NCBI GenBank assembly: GCA_028868535.1
Contig: JAGWUH010000006.1
Location: 1-64,000, forward strand
Reading direction: 5' to 3'
Source of the DNA: Sphingomonadales bacterium
Lineage (GTDB): Bacteria; Pseudomonadota; Alphaproteobacteria; Sphingomonadales; Sphingomonadaceae
Length of the DNA stretch: 64,000 nt
Part shown: positions 17,051 to 27,166 of the stretch, piece after piece
Numbering within the stretch: the stretch's first letter is position 1
How the letters are laid out: every line of letters starts with the position of its first letter
The notes under the pieces: generated by a model
Database searches by the model: none
What the model was told of the DNA's origin: nothing
Seen by the model: the letters and a program-made list of their open reading frames with translations, nothing else
Program-made: the position numbers and the translations under genes

Positions 17051-17848
17051 ATGAAGACGGCGATCATCACCGGCGCGGGCAGCGGCATCGGCCTGGCCAG
17101 CGCCAAGGCGCTTTCCGCGATGGGCTTCGCGGTGGTCGGCGTCGGCCGCGACACCGGCAAGCTGGCCGCGCTTGAAGCCGAGATCGGCGATCCCGCGAAA
17201 GTCGCGACGATCTCCGCCGACGTCACCGCCGATGACGCCCCCGCCGCCATCGTCGCGCTCGCGCTCGAGCGTTTCGGCCGCATCGACGCGCTGGTCAACA
17301 ACGCCGGCGTCGGCTCGCCCAAGCCGGTGCACGAGGCGGCCGATGCCGATTTCGACGGCATGATCGACATCATGCTGCGCGCGCCGTTCCGGCTGATCCG
17401 CGCGGTGCTGCCGGAAATGATGGCGGAAGGGCCGGACGGCAGCCCGAAGGGGGGCGCCATCGTCAACGTCACCTCCACCTTCGCGCACATCGGCGGCCGG
17501 CGCGGCGGCGCCTATTCGGCCGCCAAGGGCGGGCTCAAGTCGCTGACCGAGCACATGGCCTGCGAATACGGCCCTTATGGCATCCGCTCGAACTGCGTCG
17601 CCCCCGGCGTGACGATGACCGACATGGTCCGCCACCGCTTCGAGGACGAGATGTTCAAGCGCAACAACGTCGATACCACTCCCTATCCGCGCCTCGCGGA
17701 GCCGGAGGACCTCGGCAGCGTGATCGCCTTCCTGTGCGGGCCGGGCTCGGAAATGGTCAACGGCCAGTCGATCGTCGTCGACGGGGGCTGGACCGCGACC
17801 AAGTACCTCAGCCCGCGTGCCACCCAGTCGCGGTGGGTGATGGAGTAA
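17051..17848 (+). CDS. Short-chain dehydrogenase/reductase (SDR)
   Basis: A 265-residue classical SDR, an NAD(P)-dependent oxidoreductase. Seen: the TGAGSGIG cofactor loop (residues 8-15), NNAG (83-86), catalytic Ser142, Tyr155 and Lys159 (YSAAK), and GQSIVVDGGWT near the end. Ser142 lies three residues after NVTS begins, as expected. agaggt lies just before the ATG at 17051. The substrate is unknown. Association with the CoA transferase and Rieske genes suggests catabolism of a hydroxylated acid or alcohol. Confidence 0.88.
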   Translation: MKTAIITGAGSGIGLASAKALSAMGFAVVGVGRDTGKLAALEAEIGDPAKVATISADVTADDAPAAIVALALERFGRIDALVNNAGVGSPKPVHEAADADFDGMIDIMLRAPFRLIRAVLPEMMAEGPDGSPKGGAIVNVTSTFAHIGGRRGGAYSAAKGGLKSLTEHMACEYGPYGIRSNCVAPGVTMTDMVRHRFEDEMFKRNNVDTTPYPRLAEPEDLGSVIAFLCGPGSEMVNGQSIVVDGGWTATKYLSPRATQSRWVME

Positions 17849-17880
17849 GCGGCGCGGGGGCAGCGCGCGGATCTTCCCCG

Positions 17881-17910
17881 CGTTCGTTCCTGCGTTCGTT
17901 CCTTCGTTCA
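17881..17910. repeat. Short direct repeat of cgttcgttcc
   Basis: cgttcgttcc at 17881-17890 recurs at 17893-17902 and again partly (ttcgttca), giving three degenerate copies between the SDR and the cytochrome c gene. Likely a simple-sequence feature of no known role. Confidence 0.5.
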
Positions 17911-18028
17911 GGCCCGCGACAGCCCTGCCGCCCTACGTTGTCCCGCGTATGCTTCGCAAAAGCGCTTGCCTCGGGACCGTGTCGCCCGCAGGAAGCGGCG
18001 GAGTTGATCGCCTGACCGGAGTTGCCCG

Positions 18029-18415
18029 ATGCGTGTTCGCCTTGTCCTGACGTCCCTACTCGCCGCCGGCGCCGTGCTCGCGGGCACCGCCACCCGGGCG
18101 GCCGGTCCCGCCGGCGATGCCAAGGTGGGCGAGGCGCTGTTCAAGGCGCGCTGCTTCATGTGCCACTCGGGCGCGCCGGGCAAGCCGTCGGCGCTGGCGC
18201 CGGACCTCCACGGCGTCGGCGGCCGCAAGGCGGCGTCGACCGGATTTGCCTATTCCGAAGCGCTGAAGAAGTCCGGCCTGACCTGGACGAAGGCCAATCT
18301 CGACACCTTCCTGACCGCGCCGCAAAAGCTGGTCCCCGGAACCCGCATGGTCATCGCCGTGGCCAATCCGAAGGAACGGGCCGACGTCGTCGCCTACATT
18401 TCGCAGTTGAAATAG
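18029..18415 (+). CDS. Periplasmic c-type cytochrome (small, class I-like)
   Basis: 128 residues with a signal peptide (about residues 1-24, ending ATRAA). The single heme site is Cys42-Phe-Met-Cys45-His46. The distal ligand is probably the Met in PGTRMVIAV, and the fold ends in the helix ADVVAYISQLK, as in cytochrome c2/c550 types. It would carry electrons in the periplasm, for example from PQQ dehydrogenases to an oxidase. cggag precedes the ATG. Confidence 0.9.
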   Translation: MRVRLVLTSLLAAGAVLAGTATRAAGPAGDAKVGEALFKARCFMCHSGAPGKPSALAPDLHGVGGRKAASTGFAYSEALKKSGLTWTKANLDTFLTAPQKLVPGTRMVIAVANPKERADVVAYISQLK

Positions 18416-18452
18416 GCGATCCCCGGCCGCGCGCGCCGGGGATCGCACCGGA

Positions 18453-20464
18453 TCACGCAACCGGCTCGGGCGGCGCGGCAGGTCCCGCCGGCCCAACCGG
18501 CTTCGCCCGCTCCGCCAGCAGTTCCTCGCCCTTCTGGCTCAGCATCATCCCGATCAGCGCCGCCAGCGGCCCGCCACCCGCATCGTTGACGCCCGAAGCG
18601 ATCTGGATGCGCGGCACGATGTCCACGCCCGATTTCTCGAGCGCCTCGGCCAGCCGCTCCACGATCTGCCGGGTCAGCTGGTTGTGCGCGCCGCCCGATG
18701 CCTCGGCCTGCCGCGCGATCGTCTCGGCGGTGGCGAGGCCGGTCTTGGTGATTCGCTCGGCGTCGGCGGCGGCCAGCGCCACCATCTTCGCCGCCTCGCC
18801 CTCGCCGATCAGCCGCACCCGGTCGGCCTCAGCCTTCGCCGCGGTGCGGGTCTGCTCGGCCTGTTGCGTCGCCAGCTTCAGCGCCGCCTTGCCCTCGTTC
18901 TCCTTGACGATGATCGACAGCTCGGACTGGGTGATCGCGGTCTGCTGGTTGGCCCTGGCTTCGGCCTCGCGCAGTGACTTCTCGCTCTCGGCGGCGATCC
19001 GCTGCTTCTCGTAGGTAGAGACCCGCTCCGCCGCCACCTGCCGCTCGCGCAGCTGCTGCAGCACCTTCTCGATCTGGTCGTTGCCGCCGGTCGCGCGCGC
19101 GTGCCGATCAGCACTTCCTGCAGCTCGAGGTTGTACGCGCCGAACTTGGTGCGCATCTCCGATCCCGCCTGCTCCTGGATGTCGCTGCGTTCCTGCAGCA
19201 GCTCGATCAGCGTCTTCTTCTGCGCGACGTTCTTGAAGTACGCCGAGACCATCGGGTCGAGGGTCTGCTCGACCAGCTTCTTGATGTCGCCGAAGCGCTG
19301 CACCACCAGCGGCGCCTTGCGATAGTCGATGTGGACCACCACCGAGAGCGGCAAGGTCGGCTCGAACGCGTCGCGGGTGATCAGCGAGACCTCGCACAGG
19401 TTCTCGTCGAACTTGTGCTGCCCCACCGTGTCCTGCTCCCACTTGAGGATGAAGTTGGTGGTCGGCACGATCAGGATCTTGCCGGCATAGGTGTTGAACG
19501 CGTACTTGCCCGGCAGCAGCGGCTCGCTCCACACGCCGCGCGATCCCTTGGCCACCAGCTCGCCATGGCGGTATTCCTCGCCGCTGGTATCGCCGGTGTC
19601 GTCGCCGGTATAGCTGATGACGACGCCGACATGGCCGACCTCGATCACCGTCTTGGCGACCATCTCCACGGTCGCGAACAGCCGGTTGATGAAATAGCTG
19701 CCCTCGACCAGCACCTGCAGCTGCCGCCCGCGGCGCCCGCCGGCGGCGATGAACTTCTCCGGGTCCTGGAACGAGTTGTGGAACGTCGCCGCGTCGCCCT
19801 GCTCGATGCCCACCTCGGGCGCGATGATATGGTTCGCCGCCAGCGCCGGGCCGTCGTGCACGGTGACGATACCGATCTGGTCGGCCGAATCCTTGATCAC
19901 CACCGCCTGGAAGCCGCCGCGCTCCTCGATCAGCCGGTGCATCTGGTTGAACAGCTCGGCATCGCCGCGATCGAGCATCAGCCCATAGATCTGGTCGCGC
20001 GCGATCACCACGAACTGCGCGGTGTTGATCGCATACGTGCCCTCGCGCAGGATCGCGCGTTGCGGGCCCTTCTGCCCGCCGTTGGCCAAGAACGCGCGCA
20101 CGTCGTGGAATTCCGCGGTCGTGGCATTGCTCGCCAGCGTCTGCGTCGGTCCCAGCGGCGCGCCGTCGCGGGCGAAGACATAGCCGATCTGCCCCTGAGG
20201 AATCGTCACCAGCGGCTGCGAATGCACCTGGTACTGATAGGGAAAGAAGAAGTGAAAGCCGCCGCGCAGCACGTCCGATTGATAGCCGGCCTCGCCATGC
20301 AGAGCGATGAAGCCGGACTCCACCGAACCCGAGCCGCTCCACAGCTTCTCGACGATGGCGATGCGATTGTTGTCGACATAGCAGACGATCCGCGAACGCC
20401 AGACAATGCCGACAAGCAGCACGAAAACCCCGGCGCCTGCGCCGAGCAAGATCCAGTTATGCAT
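18453..20464 (-). pseudogene. SPFH/band-7 (flotillin-like) protein split by a one-base frameshift
   Basis: Reading from the ATG at 20464, the frame gives an N-terminal membrane anchor (HNWILLGAGAGVFVLLVGIV) and an SPFH domain up to LQEVLIGT. At the CG dinucleotide run 19092-19101 it goes out of frame. The other frame carries the expected continuation: ATGGNDQIEKVLQQLRERQV, a long Ala/Glu/Lys coiled coil and a tail ending PEPVA at 18453. Adding one base in the CG run restores GTPRATGG and one 670-residue protein. No slippery heptamer is present, so an indel (real or sequencing error) is the simplest reading. Intact homologs scaffold membrane microdomains. Confidence 0.8.
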
Positions 20465-20685
20465 GAAAGGGTGACATCCTGGGGTGTCGAGGGGCAGTTC
20501 GTGTAGCCCCGTATCAGTCCGCAGATTTGCGGGCCGCAAAGCATTACGACGATTCGCAACCCGATTCTACCGAAATCGGTATGTGATAAAGTATCAAGCG
20601 GCTATTTTATTTGCATAAATTGGATACATCATATCATCACGTCGGGCCCTTCCGCCGGCCATCGCGCCGTGCCATAGCCGGCGGC
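20465..20685. promoter_or_regulatory. AT-rich divergent promoter region
   Basis: About 220 bp between the leftward SPFH gene and the rightward TonB-like gene. Bases 20590-20640 are unusually AT-rich for this window. An inverted repeat ccgatt-N7-aatcgg (20571-20589) could be an operator. No unambiguous -35/-10 pair was chosen. Confidence 0.4.
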
Positions 20686-21393
20686 ATGGCACGATTGCAC
20701 GGCTATCGACCGCTTGACCGGGGCTTCGGCACCGGGCCGGATCGCACCCGCCGCTTCGCCACGTTCGCCGTCGTCGCCGTGCTCCACGTCGCGGTCATCA
20801 TCGGCATCATCGCTGCCTTCACCCCGGACATCGGCCGCCGCGTGCTGCGTACGGGCCTCGTCGCGCTCGACCTGCACGAGCCGCCCCCGCCGCCATCTCC
20901 GCCCGCCGCTACCAAGCACGCCGGCGCCGTCGCCACGGCGGGGCGCAAGGCGGCCGTCCGGGCGGCCGCTCCGCCTCCGCCCAAGCTCGTCGTGGCCGCG
21001 CTCGTTCCGGTCGTGCCGCCCGCCGGCGCCGCTGCCGCCGGCGTGGCGACGGGCGCCGGCGGGGCCGGGCAGGGCGGCGGCACGGGCGGCGCGGGCAACG
21101 GCAGTGGCGGCGGCCAGCGCTTCGTCCAGATCGCCGGGCGGATCGATTCCGCCCGCGATTATCCGATCGAGACCCGCGACAAGCGCATCGGTACCTCGGT
21201 GGTGATCGTGTTCACCGTCGGCACCGACGGCCGCGTCCACGATTGCCGCGTCCGCGATCCCTCGGGCGATCCCCGTTCCGACGCAATCACCTGCCGTCTG
21301 GCAGAGGAACGCTTCCGCTTCCGCCCCTCGACCGACGTCGCCGGCAACCCCGTCGCGGCGACTTACGGCTGGCGCCAATCCTGGCATTATTGA
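20686..21393 (+). CDS. TonB-family energy transducer-like protein
   Basis: About 235 residues: one N-terminal membrane segment (about residues 25-46, [20 protein letters not shown]), a proline-rich then glycine-rich periplasmic linker, and a C-terminal TonB-like domain ([20 protein letters not shown]...WRQSWHY). The [18 protein letters not shown] segment parallels the YPxxA...G.V.V.F core of TonB C-termini. No exbB/exbD is adjacent. It would couple the inner membrane to an outer-membrane receptor. The ATG at 20686 is chosen over the upstream ATG at 20611 because the latter codes through AT-rich intergenic sequence. Confidence 0.75.
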   Translation: MARLHGYRPLDRGFGTGPDRTRRFATFAVVAVLHVAVIIGIIAAFTPDIGRRVLRTGLVALDLHEPPPPPSPPAATKHAGAVATAGRKAAVRAAAPPPPKLVVAALVPVVPPAGAAAAGVATGAGGAGQGGGTGGAGNGSGGGQRFVQIAGRIDSARDYPIETRDKRIGTSVVIVFTVGTDGRVHDCRVRDPSGDPRSDAITCRLAEERFRFRPSTDVAGNPVAATYGWRQSWHY

Positions 21394-21442
21394 CGCCGCC
21401 GGAACGACGCGCGAAAACCGCCGGCCGGTAAGCTGGAGAGAA

Positions 21443-23380
21443 ATGCCGATGTCCGTTGCGGTCCACCCCGTCACCCCCGAATGGGCCGCCCGCGCCTATG
21501 TCGACAAGGCCCGGTACGAGGCGATGTACCGCCAGTCGCTCGCTGAACCCGAGGCGTTCTGGCGCGAGCAGACCGCCCGGCTCGACTGGATCAGGCCCTG
21601 GACCGAGCTGTCGCAGTGCTCGTACCACGAGGCCGACTTCGGCATCCGCTGGTTCGCCGACGGCACGCTCAACGTCTCCGCCAACTGCCTGGATCGCCAC
21701 CTCGCCGAACGCGGCGATACCGTCGCCATCCTCTGGGAGGGCGACGACGCCGCCAACCAGCGCCGCATCACCTACCGCGAGCTTCACGGCGAAGTCTGCC
21801 GCATGGCCAACGCCCTCACCGATCTCGGCGTCCGGCGCGGCGATCGCGTCACCATCTACCTGCCGATGATCCCCGAGGCAGCGATGGCGATGCTTGCCTG
21901 CGCCCGCATCGGCGCCATCCATTCGATCGTGTTCGGCGGCTTCTCGCCCGATGCGCTCGCCGGCCGCATCCAGGATTGCGACAGCACCGTGGTCATCACC
22001 GCCGATGCCGGGTTGCGCGGCGGCAAGCAGGTGCCGCTCAAGGCCAACGTCGACGAGGCGCTCGCCCAGTGCCCCGCCGTCACCGCCGTGCTCGTCGTCC
22101 GCCACGTCGGCAACGACATCGCCTTCGCCGAAGGCCGCGACCACTGGTGGCACGACCTGCGCGACGCGGTCGGCGCCGATTGCCCGCCCGCCGAGATGGG
22201 CGCGGAGGACCCGCTGTTCATCCTCTACACCAGCGGTTCCACCGGCAAGCCCAAGGGCGTGCTCCACACCACCGGCGGCTACCTGACCTGGGCGGCCATG
22301 ACCCACCACTACGTGTTCGATTACCGCCCCGGCGAGATCTACTGGTGCGCGGCCGACATCGGCTGGGTGACCGGCCACTCCTACGTCGTCTACGGCCCGC
22401 TCGCCAACGGCGCCACCACGGTGATGTTCGAGGGCGTGCCCAACTGGCCCGATCACAGCCGCTTCTGGCAGATCGTCGATCGCCACCAGGTCAACATTTT
22501 CTACGGCGCCCCCACCGCGCTGCGCGCGCTGATGCGCGAGGGCGACGAGTGGGTCAGGAAGACCAGCCGCGCCTCGCTGCGCCTGCTCGGCTCCGTGGGT
22601 GAGCCGATCAACCCCGAGGCGTGGGAGTGGTACTGGCGCGTGGTGGGCGAGGGGCGCTGCCCGATCGTCGACACCTGGTGGCAGACCGAAACCGGCGGCG
22701 CCATGATCACGCCGCTGCCCGGCGCCACCGACCTCAAGCCCGGCTCCGCCACGAAACCGATGTTCGGCGTCGTCCCCCAGCTGGTCGACGGCGAAGGCAA
22801 GGTGCTGGAAGGCCCGGCGGAGGGCAACCTCTGCATCACGCAAAGCTGGCCCGGCCAGATGCGCACCGTCTGGGGCGATCACGCGCGCTTCTTCCAGACC
22901 TACTTCACCACCTATCCGGGCAAGTACTTCACCGGCGACGGCTGCCGCCGCGACGAGGACGGCTACTACTGGATCACCGGCCGGGTGGACGATGTCATCA
23001 ACGTCTCCGGCCACCGCATGGGCACGGCCGAAGTCGAAAGCGCGCTCGTCGCCCACGCCAAGGTGGCGGAAGCGGCAGTGGTCGGCTTCCCGCACGACAT
23101 CAAGGGGCAGGGCATCTACGCCTACGTGACCCTCAACGCCGGTGAGCCGGAGAGCGAGGAGACGCGAAAGGCCCTCGTCCAGTGGGTCCGCCACGAGATC
23201 GGTCCGATCGCGACGCCCGACGTCATCCACTTCGCCCCCGGCCTGCCCAAGACCCGCAGCGGCAAGATCATGCGCCGCATCCTGCGCAAGATCGCCGAGG
23301 GGGATACCTCGAACCTCGGCGACATCAGCACGCTGGCCGATCCCTCGGTCGTCGCCACGCTGGTCGCCACCCGGGCCTGA
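21443..23380 (+). CDS. acs: Acetyl-CoA synthetase (AMP-forming)
   Basis: A 645-residue enzyme making acetyl-CoA from acetate, ATP and CoA. Seen: the AMP-binding P-loop-like [18 protein letters not shown], the acyl-site motif [11 protein letters not shown], the hinge region [20 protein letters not shown], and the C-terminal [15 protein letters not shown], whose lysine is the conserved regulatory acetylation site. The conserved tryptophan of the acetate pocket (VDTWWQTE) is present, so acetate rather than a longer acid is favoured. ggagaga precedes the ATG. The MFS gene begins 6 bp downstream, so they form an operon. Confidence 0.96.
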   Translation: MPMSVAVHPVTPEWAARAYVDKARYEAMYRQSLAEPEAFWREQTARLDWIRPWTELSQCSYHEADFGIRWFADGTLNVSANCLDRHLAERGDTVAILWEGDDAANQRRITYRELHGEVCRMANALTDLGVRRGDRVTIYLPMIPEAAMAMLACARIGAIHSIVFGGFSPDALAGRIQDCDSTVVITADAGLRGGKQVPLKANVDEALAQCPAVTAVLVVRHVGNDIAFAEGRDHWWHDLRDAVGADCPPAEMGAEDPLFILYTSGSTGKPKGVLHTTGGYLTWAAMTHHYVFDYRPGEIYWCAADIGWVTGHSYVVYGPLANGATTVMFEGVPNWPDHSRFWQIVDRHQVNIFYGAPTALRALMREGDEWVRKTSRASLRLLGSVGEPINPEAWEWYWRVVGEGRCPIVDTWWQTETGGAMITPLPGATDLKPGSATKPMFGVVPQLVDGEGKVLEGPAEGNLCITQSWPGQMRTVWGDHARFFQTYFTTYPGKYFTGDGCRRDEDGYYWITGRVDDVINVSGHRMGTAEVESALVAHAKVAEAAVVGFPHDIKGQGIYAYVTLNAGEPESEETRKALVQWVRHEIGPIATPDVIHFAPGLPKTRSGKIMRRILRKIAEGDTSNLGDISTLADPSVVATLVATRA

Positions 23381-23386
23381 CCGGCG

Positions 23387-24640
23387 ATGGGTGACCGGCA
23401 TACCCCCACCGCCCGGGGCGAATGGGCCGCCAACTGGACGCTGGTGCTCGCGGCCTCGGTCGGATTCTCGTTCTTCTCGGTGATGCTCGCCGGCGCCGGC
23501 CTGTTCATGGCGCCGATCGAGCACGAGTTCCACTGGAGCCGCTCGGCCTACGCGCTCGGGCCTTCGGTCGCCACGCTCGCCACCGCGTTGCTCGCGGTGC
23601 CGTTCGGCTTCCTCGTCGATCGCTGGGGCTGCCGCCGCCTCGTTCTTGCCGGCACCGTGCTGACGATGGCGGCGATGGCGGCGTTCAGCCGCACCGGCCC
23701 GTCGCCGACGCTGTGGCTGGTGCAATGGGCGGTGTTCGGTACCGTCGCGGTCTCGATCAAGTCGACCGCCTGGACCGCCGCCGTCGTCGGCGTGTTCGAG
23801 CGTTCGCGCGGGCTTGCGCTCGGCCTCACGCTCGCCGGGACCGCGGTCGCGGCGATGGTGGTGCCGCCGCTCGGCAACTGGCTGATCGAGAGCTACGGCT
23901 GGCGCGCCGCCTTCCTGTGGCTGGCGCTCGGCTGGGGCGGGGTGACGCTGCTGCTGTCCTGGCTGTTCTTCTTCGATGCCCATGATCGCGCCCGCCTCGG
24001 CCAGGCCGACAAGGTCGATACCAGCGGCCTCCCCGGCCTCACCCCGCGCCAGGCCTTGCGCGATTCGGCGCTGTGGCGGCTGGCGATCAGCAACTTCGTG
24101 GTCATGGTGCTGACGATGGGCCTCGGCCTGCACATGATCCAGATCCTGGTGGAGGCCGGCGTCACCCGCGGCCACGCCGCCTGGCTGACCAGCCTCGGCG
24201 GGCTGATGGGCATCGTCGGCAAGCTCGTCACCGGCGCGTTGCTCGACCGCTTCGCCCCCAACTGGGTCGGCGGGATCACCCTCGGCGCCGCCGCCGCCGC
24301 TTTCGTGCTGCTGCTGAACGGCATCGCCACCCCGGCGGCGATCGTCGCGGCCATGCTGGTCAACGGCTACGCCTCGGGCTCGAAGACGCAGATCACCGGC
24401 CACCTCACCGCCAGCTACGGCGGCATGAAGAGCTTCGGCGCGATCTACGGGGTGATGAGCTCGCTGCTCGCCGCCGCCTCCGGGCTCGGGCCTTACCTGG
24501 CCGCCGTCGCGCACGATCGCGCCGGGTCCTATGGCCCGTTCCTGGTCGTCGGCGCGATCGGCTGCGCGCTCTCGGGCCTGATCATGATCTCGATGCCGCG
24601 CTACCCCGCCTGGGACCGGCGCACCGGCGCCGCCGCATGA
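23387..24640 (+). CDS. MFS transporter (monocarboxylate-type)
   Basis: A 417-residue transporter with about 12 hydrophobic segments. The motif-A-like loop VDRWGCRRLVLAG lies between helices 2 and 3, and the mirrored LDRFAPNWVGG in the second half. The pattern resembles oxalate/formate or monocarboxylate MFS transporters. It sits 6 bp behind acs and overlaps the next gene by 4 bp, so uptake of acetate or a related short acid that Acs then activates is a reasonable inference, not shown. Confidence 0.85.
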   Translation: MGDRHTPTARGEWAANWTLVLAASVGFSFFSVMLAGAGLFMAPIEHEFHWSRSAYALGPSVATLATALLAVPFGFLVDRWGCRRLVLAGTVLTMAAMAAFSRTGPSPTLWLVQWAVFGTVAVSIKSTAWTAAVVGVFERSRGLALGLTLAGTAVAAMVVPPLGNWLIESYGWRAAFLWLALGWGGVTLLLSWLFFFDAHDRARLGQADKVDTSGLPGLTPRQALRDSALWRLAISNFVVMVLTMGLGLHMIQILVEAGVTRGHAAWLTSLGGLMGIVGKLVTGALLDRFAPNWVGGITLGAAAAAFVLLLNGIATPAAIVAAMLVNGYASGSKTQITGHLTASYGGMKSFGAIYGVMSSLLAAASGLGPYLAAVAHDRAGSYGPFLVVGAIGCALSGLIMISMPRYPAWDRRTGAAA

Positions 24641-25077
24641 TCGCGCACACCATCCAGCTCGCGCTCGCGCCGGTTTTCGTGCTGGTGGCGATCGGCAACA
24701 TCCTCAACATCCTCTCCACCCGACTCGGCCGCATCGTCGATCGCGCCCGCGACCTGCAATCGCGCCACGGCCAGACCGACGGGCCGGAGCACGACATGAT
24801 CGTCACCGAGATCCGCGCGATCGACCGCCGCATCAAGCTCAACACCGACGCCATCCGGCTGCTGGTGCTGGCGGGCCTGGTGATCGGCACCACCGTGGCG
24901 ATCCTGTTCGTGGAGGAAATGTTCAACGTTCCGCTCGAACGCGTCGCCGGCGGCTTCTTCATCGTCGCCATCGCGCTGCTGATGTGGGCGCTGACGCTGT
25001 TCCTGCGGGAGACCCAGGTCGCCGCCGCCACCTTGCGCATCCCGCGCGATTACCTCGAACTCCACCGCGAGATCTGA
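24637..25077 (+). CDS. DUF2721-type membrane protein
   Basis: A 146-residue protein. Hydrophobic helix 1 (about residues 6-27, LALAPVFVLVAIGNILNILS) is followed by a charged cytoplasmic stretch (RLGRIVDRARDLQSR), then two more helices (LLVLAGLVIGTTVAILFVE and FIVAIALLMWALTLFL). This architecture is that of the DUF2721 family, whose function is unknown. ATGA overlap with the MFS stop shows translational coupling in the acs operon. Confidence 0.8.
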   Translation: MIAHTIQLALAPVFVLVAIGNILNILSTRLGRIVDRARDLQSRHGQTDGPEHDMIVTEIRAIDRRIKLNTDAIRLLVLAGLVIGTTVAILFVEEMFNVPLERVAGGFFIVAIALLMWALTLFLRETQVAAATLRIPRDYLELHREI

Positions 25078-25153
25078 GAGCGGCAAGCCGGACGGCTGGA
25101 CACGCGGCCGGGCACGCCGCATCATCGCGGCCATGTTCGATCGGGGGGAACGG

Positions 25154-27166
25154 ATGCGCTGGATCGGGGGACTTGCCGCACTGGTCGGCGCCGCTGCCGC
25201 CGCGGCGCTGCCCGGCACGGGCGCCGACTGGCCCGGCCACGGCGGCGGCACCGACGAGAGCAACTACAGCCGCCTCGCACAGATCGACCGCGCCAGCGTC
25301 CCGCGCCTCGGCCTCGCCTGGTCGCTCGATCTCCCCGGCGAAGTCACGCTCGAAGCCACCCCGCTGGCGGTCAACGGCGTGCTCTATTTCACCGGCTCGC
25401 TGTCGAAGGTCTATGCCGTCGATGCCCGCACCGGCCGCCTGCTGTGGACGCACGATCCCGAAGTCTGGCGCCATCCGGCCAAGGTCCGCATCGTCTTCGC
25501 GGTCAATCGCGGCGTCGCCTACGCCAACGGCACGGTATTCTCGGGCACGCTCGACGGCCGCCTGCTCGCGCTCGACGCCCGCAGCGGAAAGCTCAAGTGG
25601 ACTGTAGCTACGGTTTCGCCCGACGATCTGCGCACCGTCACCGGCGCCCCGCGCGCCTTCGGCAATCTCGTCGTCATCGGCAACGGCGGCGCCGATTACG
25701 GCCAGCGCGGCGCCGTCACCGCCTATGACCAGCGCACCGGCCGCCAGGTCTGGCGCTTCTTCACCGTGCCCGGCAGCCCCGACCAGAACCGCGGCGATCC
25801 GGCGATGGAGCGCGCGGCCAGGACCTGGGGGCCGGATTTCTGGAAGACCACCGGCGGCGGCGGCACCGTCTGGAACGGCATGGCCTACGATCCGGCGCGC
25901 GGCGCGCTCACCATCGGCACTGGCAATTCCGGCCCGTGGGACCCCGAACTGCGCGATCCGCAGGGCGGGGACGATCTCTACCTCGCCTCGCTGGTCACGC
26001 TCGACGCGCGCACCGGCCGCTACCGTTGGCACTACCAGGTCAACCCGCGCGAGGCGTGGGACTTCAAGGCCACCGCCAACATCGTCGCCGCCACCATCCC
26101 GGTCGATGGCAAGCCGCGCGACGTGCTGCTCCAGGCGCCGACCAACGGCTTCTTCTACGTGATCGACCGGGCGACCGGAAAGTTCCTCAGCGCCGGCAGG
26201 ATCGGCAAGGTCACCTGGGCCAGTCACATCGATCCGCACACCGGCCGCCCGGTCGAAATGCCCGGCATCCGCTACGAAAGCACCGGCAGCGGCGAGGCGA
26301 CGATCTGGCCCAGCCCCGAAGGCGCGCACAACTGGCAGGACATGGCGTGGAGCCCGCAGACCGGCCTCGCCTACGTGCCCGTCATGCAGCTCGGCGCAAA
26401 ATGGACCCGCCACCCCGCGCCCGGCGCGATCCGCTTCAACGGCACCGCGCAAAGCGCGGTCTTCGCCGATGATCGCGACGGCAAGGGTGAGCTGGTCGCC
26501 TGGGACCCGGTCACCCAGACCGCGCGCTGGAAGGTTCCGCACCGCTTCTTCTGGAACGGCGGCGTCCTCGCCACCGCCGGTGGCCTCGTCTTCCAGGGCG
26601 CCGCCGATGGCTTCCTCACCGCTTACGACGCGCGCGACGGCAAGCCGCTGTGGCGCTTCGACGCCGGCCTCGGCATCGTCGCCGCGCCGATCAGCTACAG
26701 CGTCGGCGGCGTGCAATACGTCTCGGTGCTGGTTGGCTACGGCGGCAACACCTATGGCGAGGGCATCCTGTTCGCCGGCTGGCACTTCGGCGCGCAGCCG
26801 CGCCGCCTGCTCACCTTCCGCCTCGGCGGCCGCGCCACCCTGCCGCCCGGCGCCCCGCAGGACCTCCACGTCCGCCCGCTCGACGATCCTGCCTACGTGG
26901 TCGATGCCGGCAAGCTCGAGGCCGGCCGCACGCTCTACACCTGGAACTGTGCGCTGTGCCACGGCATCAACCTCGTCTCGGCCGGCGCCCCCGCGCCGGA
27001 CCTGCGCGAATCCGCGACGGCGCTGTCGCCCGACGCCCTGTGGAGCGTCGTCCACGATGGCGCGCTCGAGCGGCAGGGCATGCCGCGCTTCGAAAAGCTC
27101 ACCCGCGACGAACTTGCGCTGATCCACAACTACGTCCGCCACCGCGCGCGGGAGGCGCTGCCATGA
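25154..27166 (+). CDS. PQQ-dependent alcohol dehydrogenase with C-terminal cytochrome c (quinohemoprotein)
   Basis: About 670 residues, periplasmic. The ATG at 25154 has a perfect ggggggaa before it and gives a clean signal peptide (MRWIGGLAALVGAAAAAALP). An eight-bladed beta-propeller follows, with repeated W-motifs (LDARTGRLLW, LDARTGRYRWHYQ) and AWDFKAT, which aligns with the family's catalytic-Asp WDY/F site. A C-terminal cytochrome c has CALCH as heme site. The vicinal Cys-Cys disulfide of quinohemoprotein alcohol dehydrogenases aligns with Ile-Val (IVFAVNRGVA), so that ring is missing. It overlaps the next PQQ gene by 4 bp. Confidence 0.9.
   Translation: MRWIGGLAALVGAAAAAALPGTGADWPGHGGGTDESNYSRLAQIDRASVPRLGLAWSLDLPGEVTLEATPLAVNGVLYFTGSLSKVYAVDARTGRLLWTHDPEVWRHPAKVRIVFAVNRGVAYANGTVFSGTLDGRLLALDARSGKLKWTVATVSPDDLRTVTGAPRAFGNLVVIGNGGADYGQRGAVTAYDQRTGRQVWRFFTVPGSPDQNRGDPAMERAARTWGPDFWKTTGGGGTVWNGMAYDPARGALTIGTGNSGPWDPELRDPQGGDDLYLASLVTLDARTGRYRWHYQVNPREAWDFKATANIVAATIPVDGKPRDVLLQAPTNGFFYVIDRATGKFLSAGRIGKVTWASHIDPHTGRPVEMPGIRYESTGSGEATIWPSPEGAHNWQDMAWSPQTGLAYVPVMQLGAKWTRHPAPGAIRFNGTAQSAVFADDRDGKGELVAWDPVTQTARWKVPHRFFWNGGVLATAGGLVFQGAADGFLTAYDARDGKPLWRFDAGLGIVAAPISYSVGGVQYVSVLVGYGGNTYGEGILFAGWHFGAQPRRLLTFRLGGRATLPPGAPQDLHVRPLDDPAYVVDAGKLEAGRTLYTWNCALCHGINLVSAGAPAPDLRESATALSPDALWSVVHDGALERQGMPRFEKLTRDELALIHNYVRHRAREALP

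Noticed and set aside
19092..19101. Programmed -1 frameshift in the SPFH gene
   Set aside because: No X-XXY-YYZ slippery heptamer at the junction; only a CG dinucleotide run prone to indels.
21287..24514. A 1075-codon open frame on the minus strand across acs and the MFS gene
   Set aside because: It is the GC-rich shadow of two well-supported plus-strand genes and shows no protein-like pattern (Arg/His/Gly/Asp-rich throughout).
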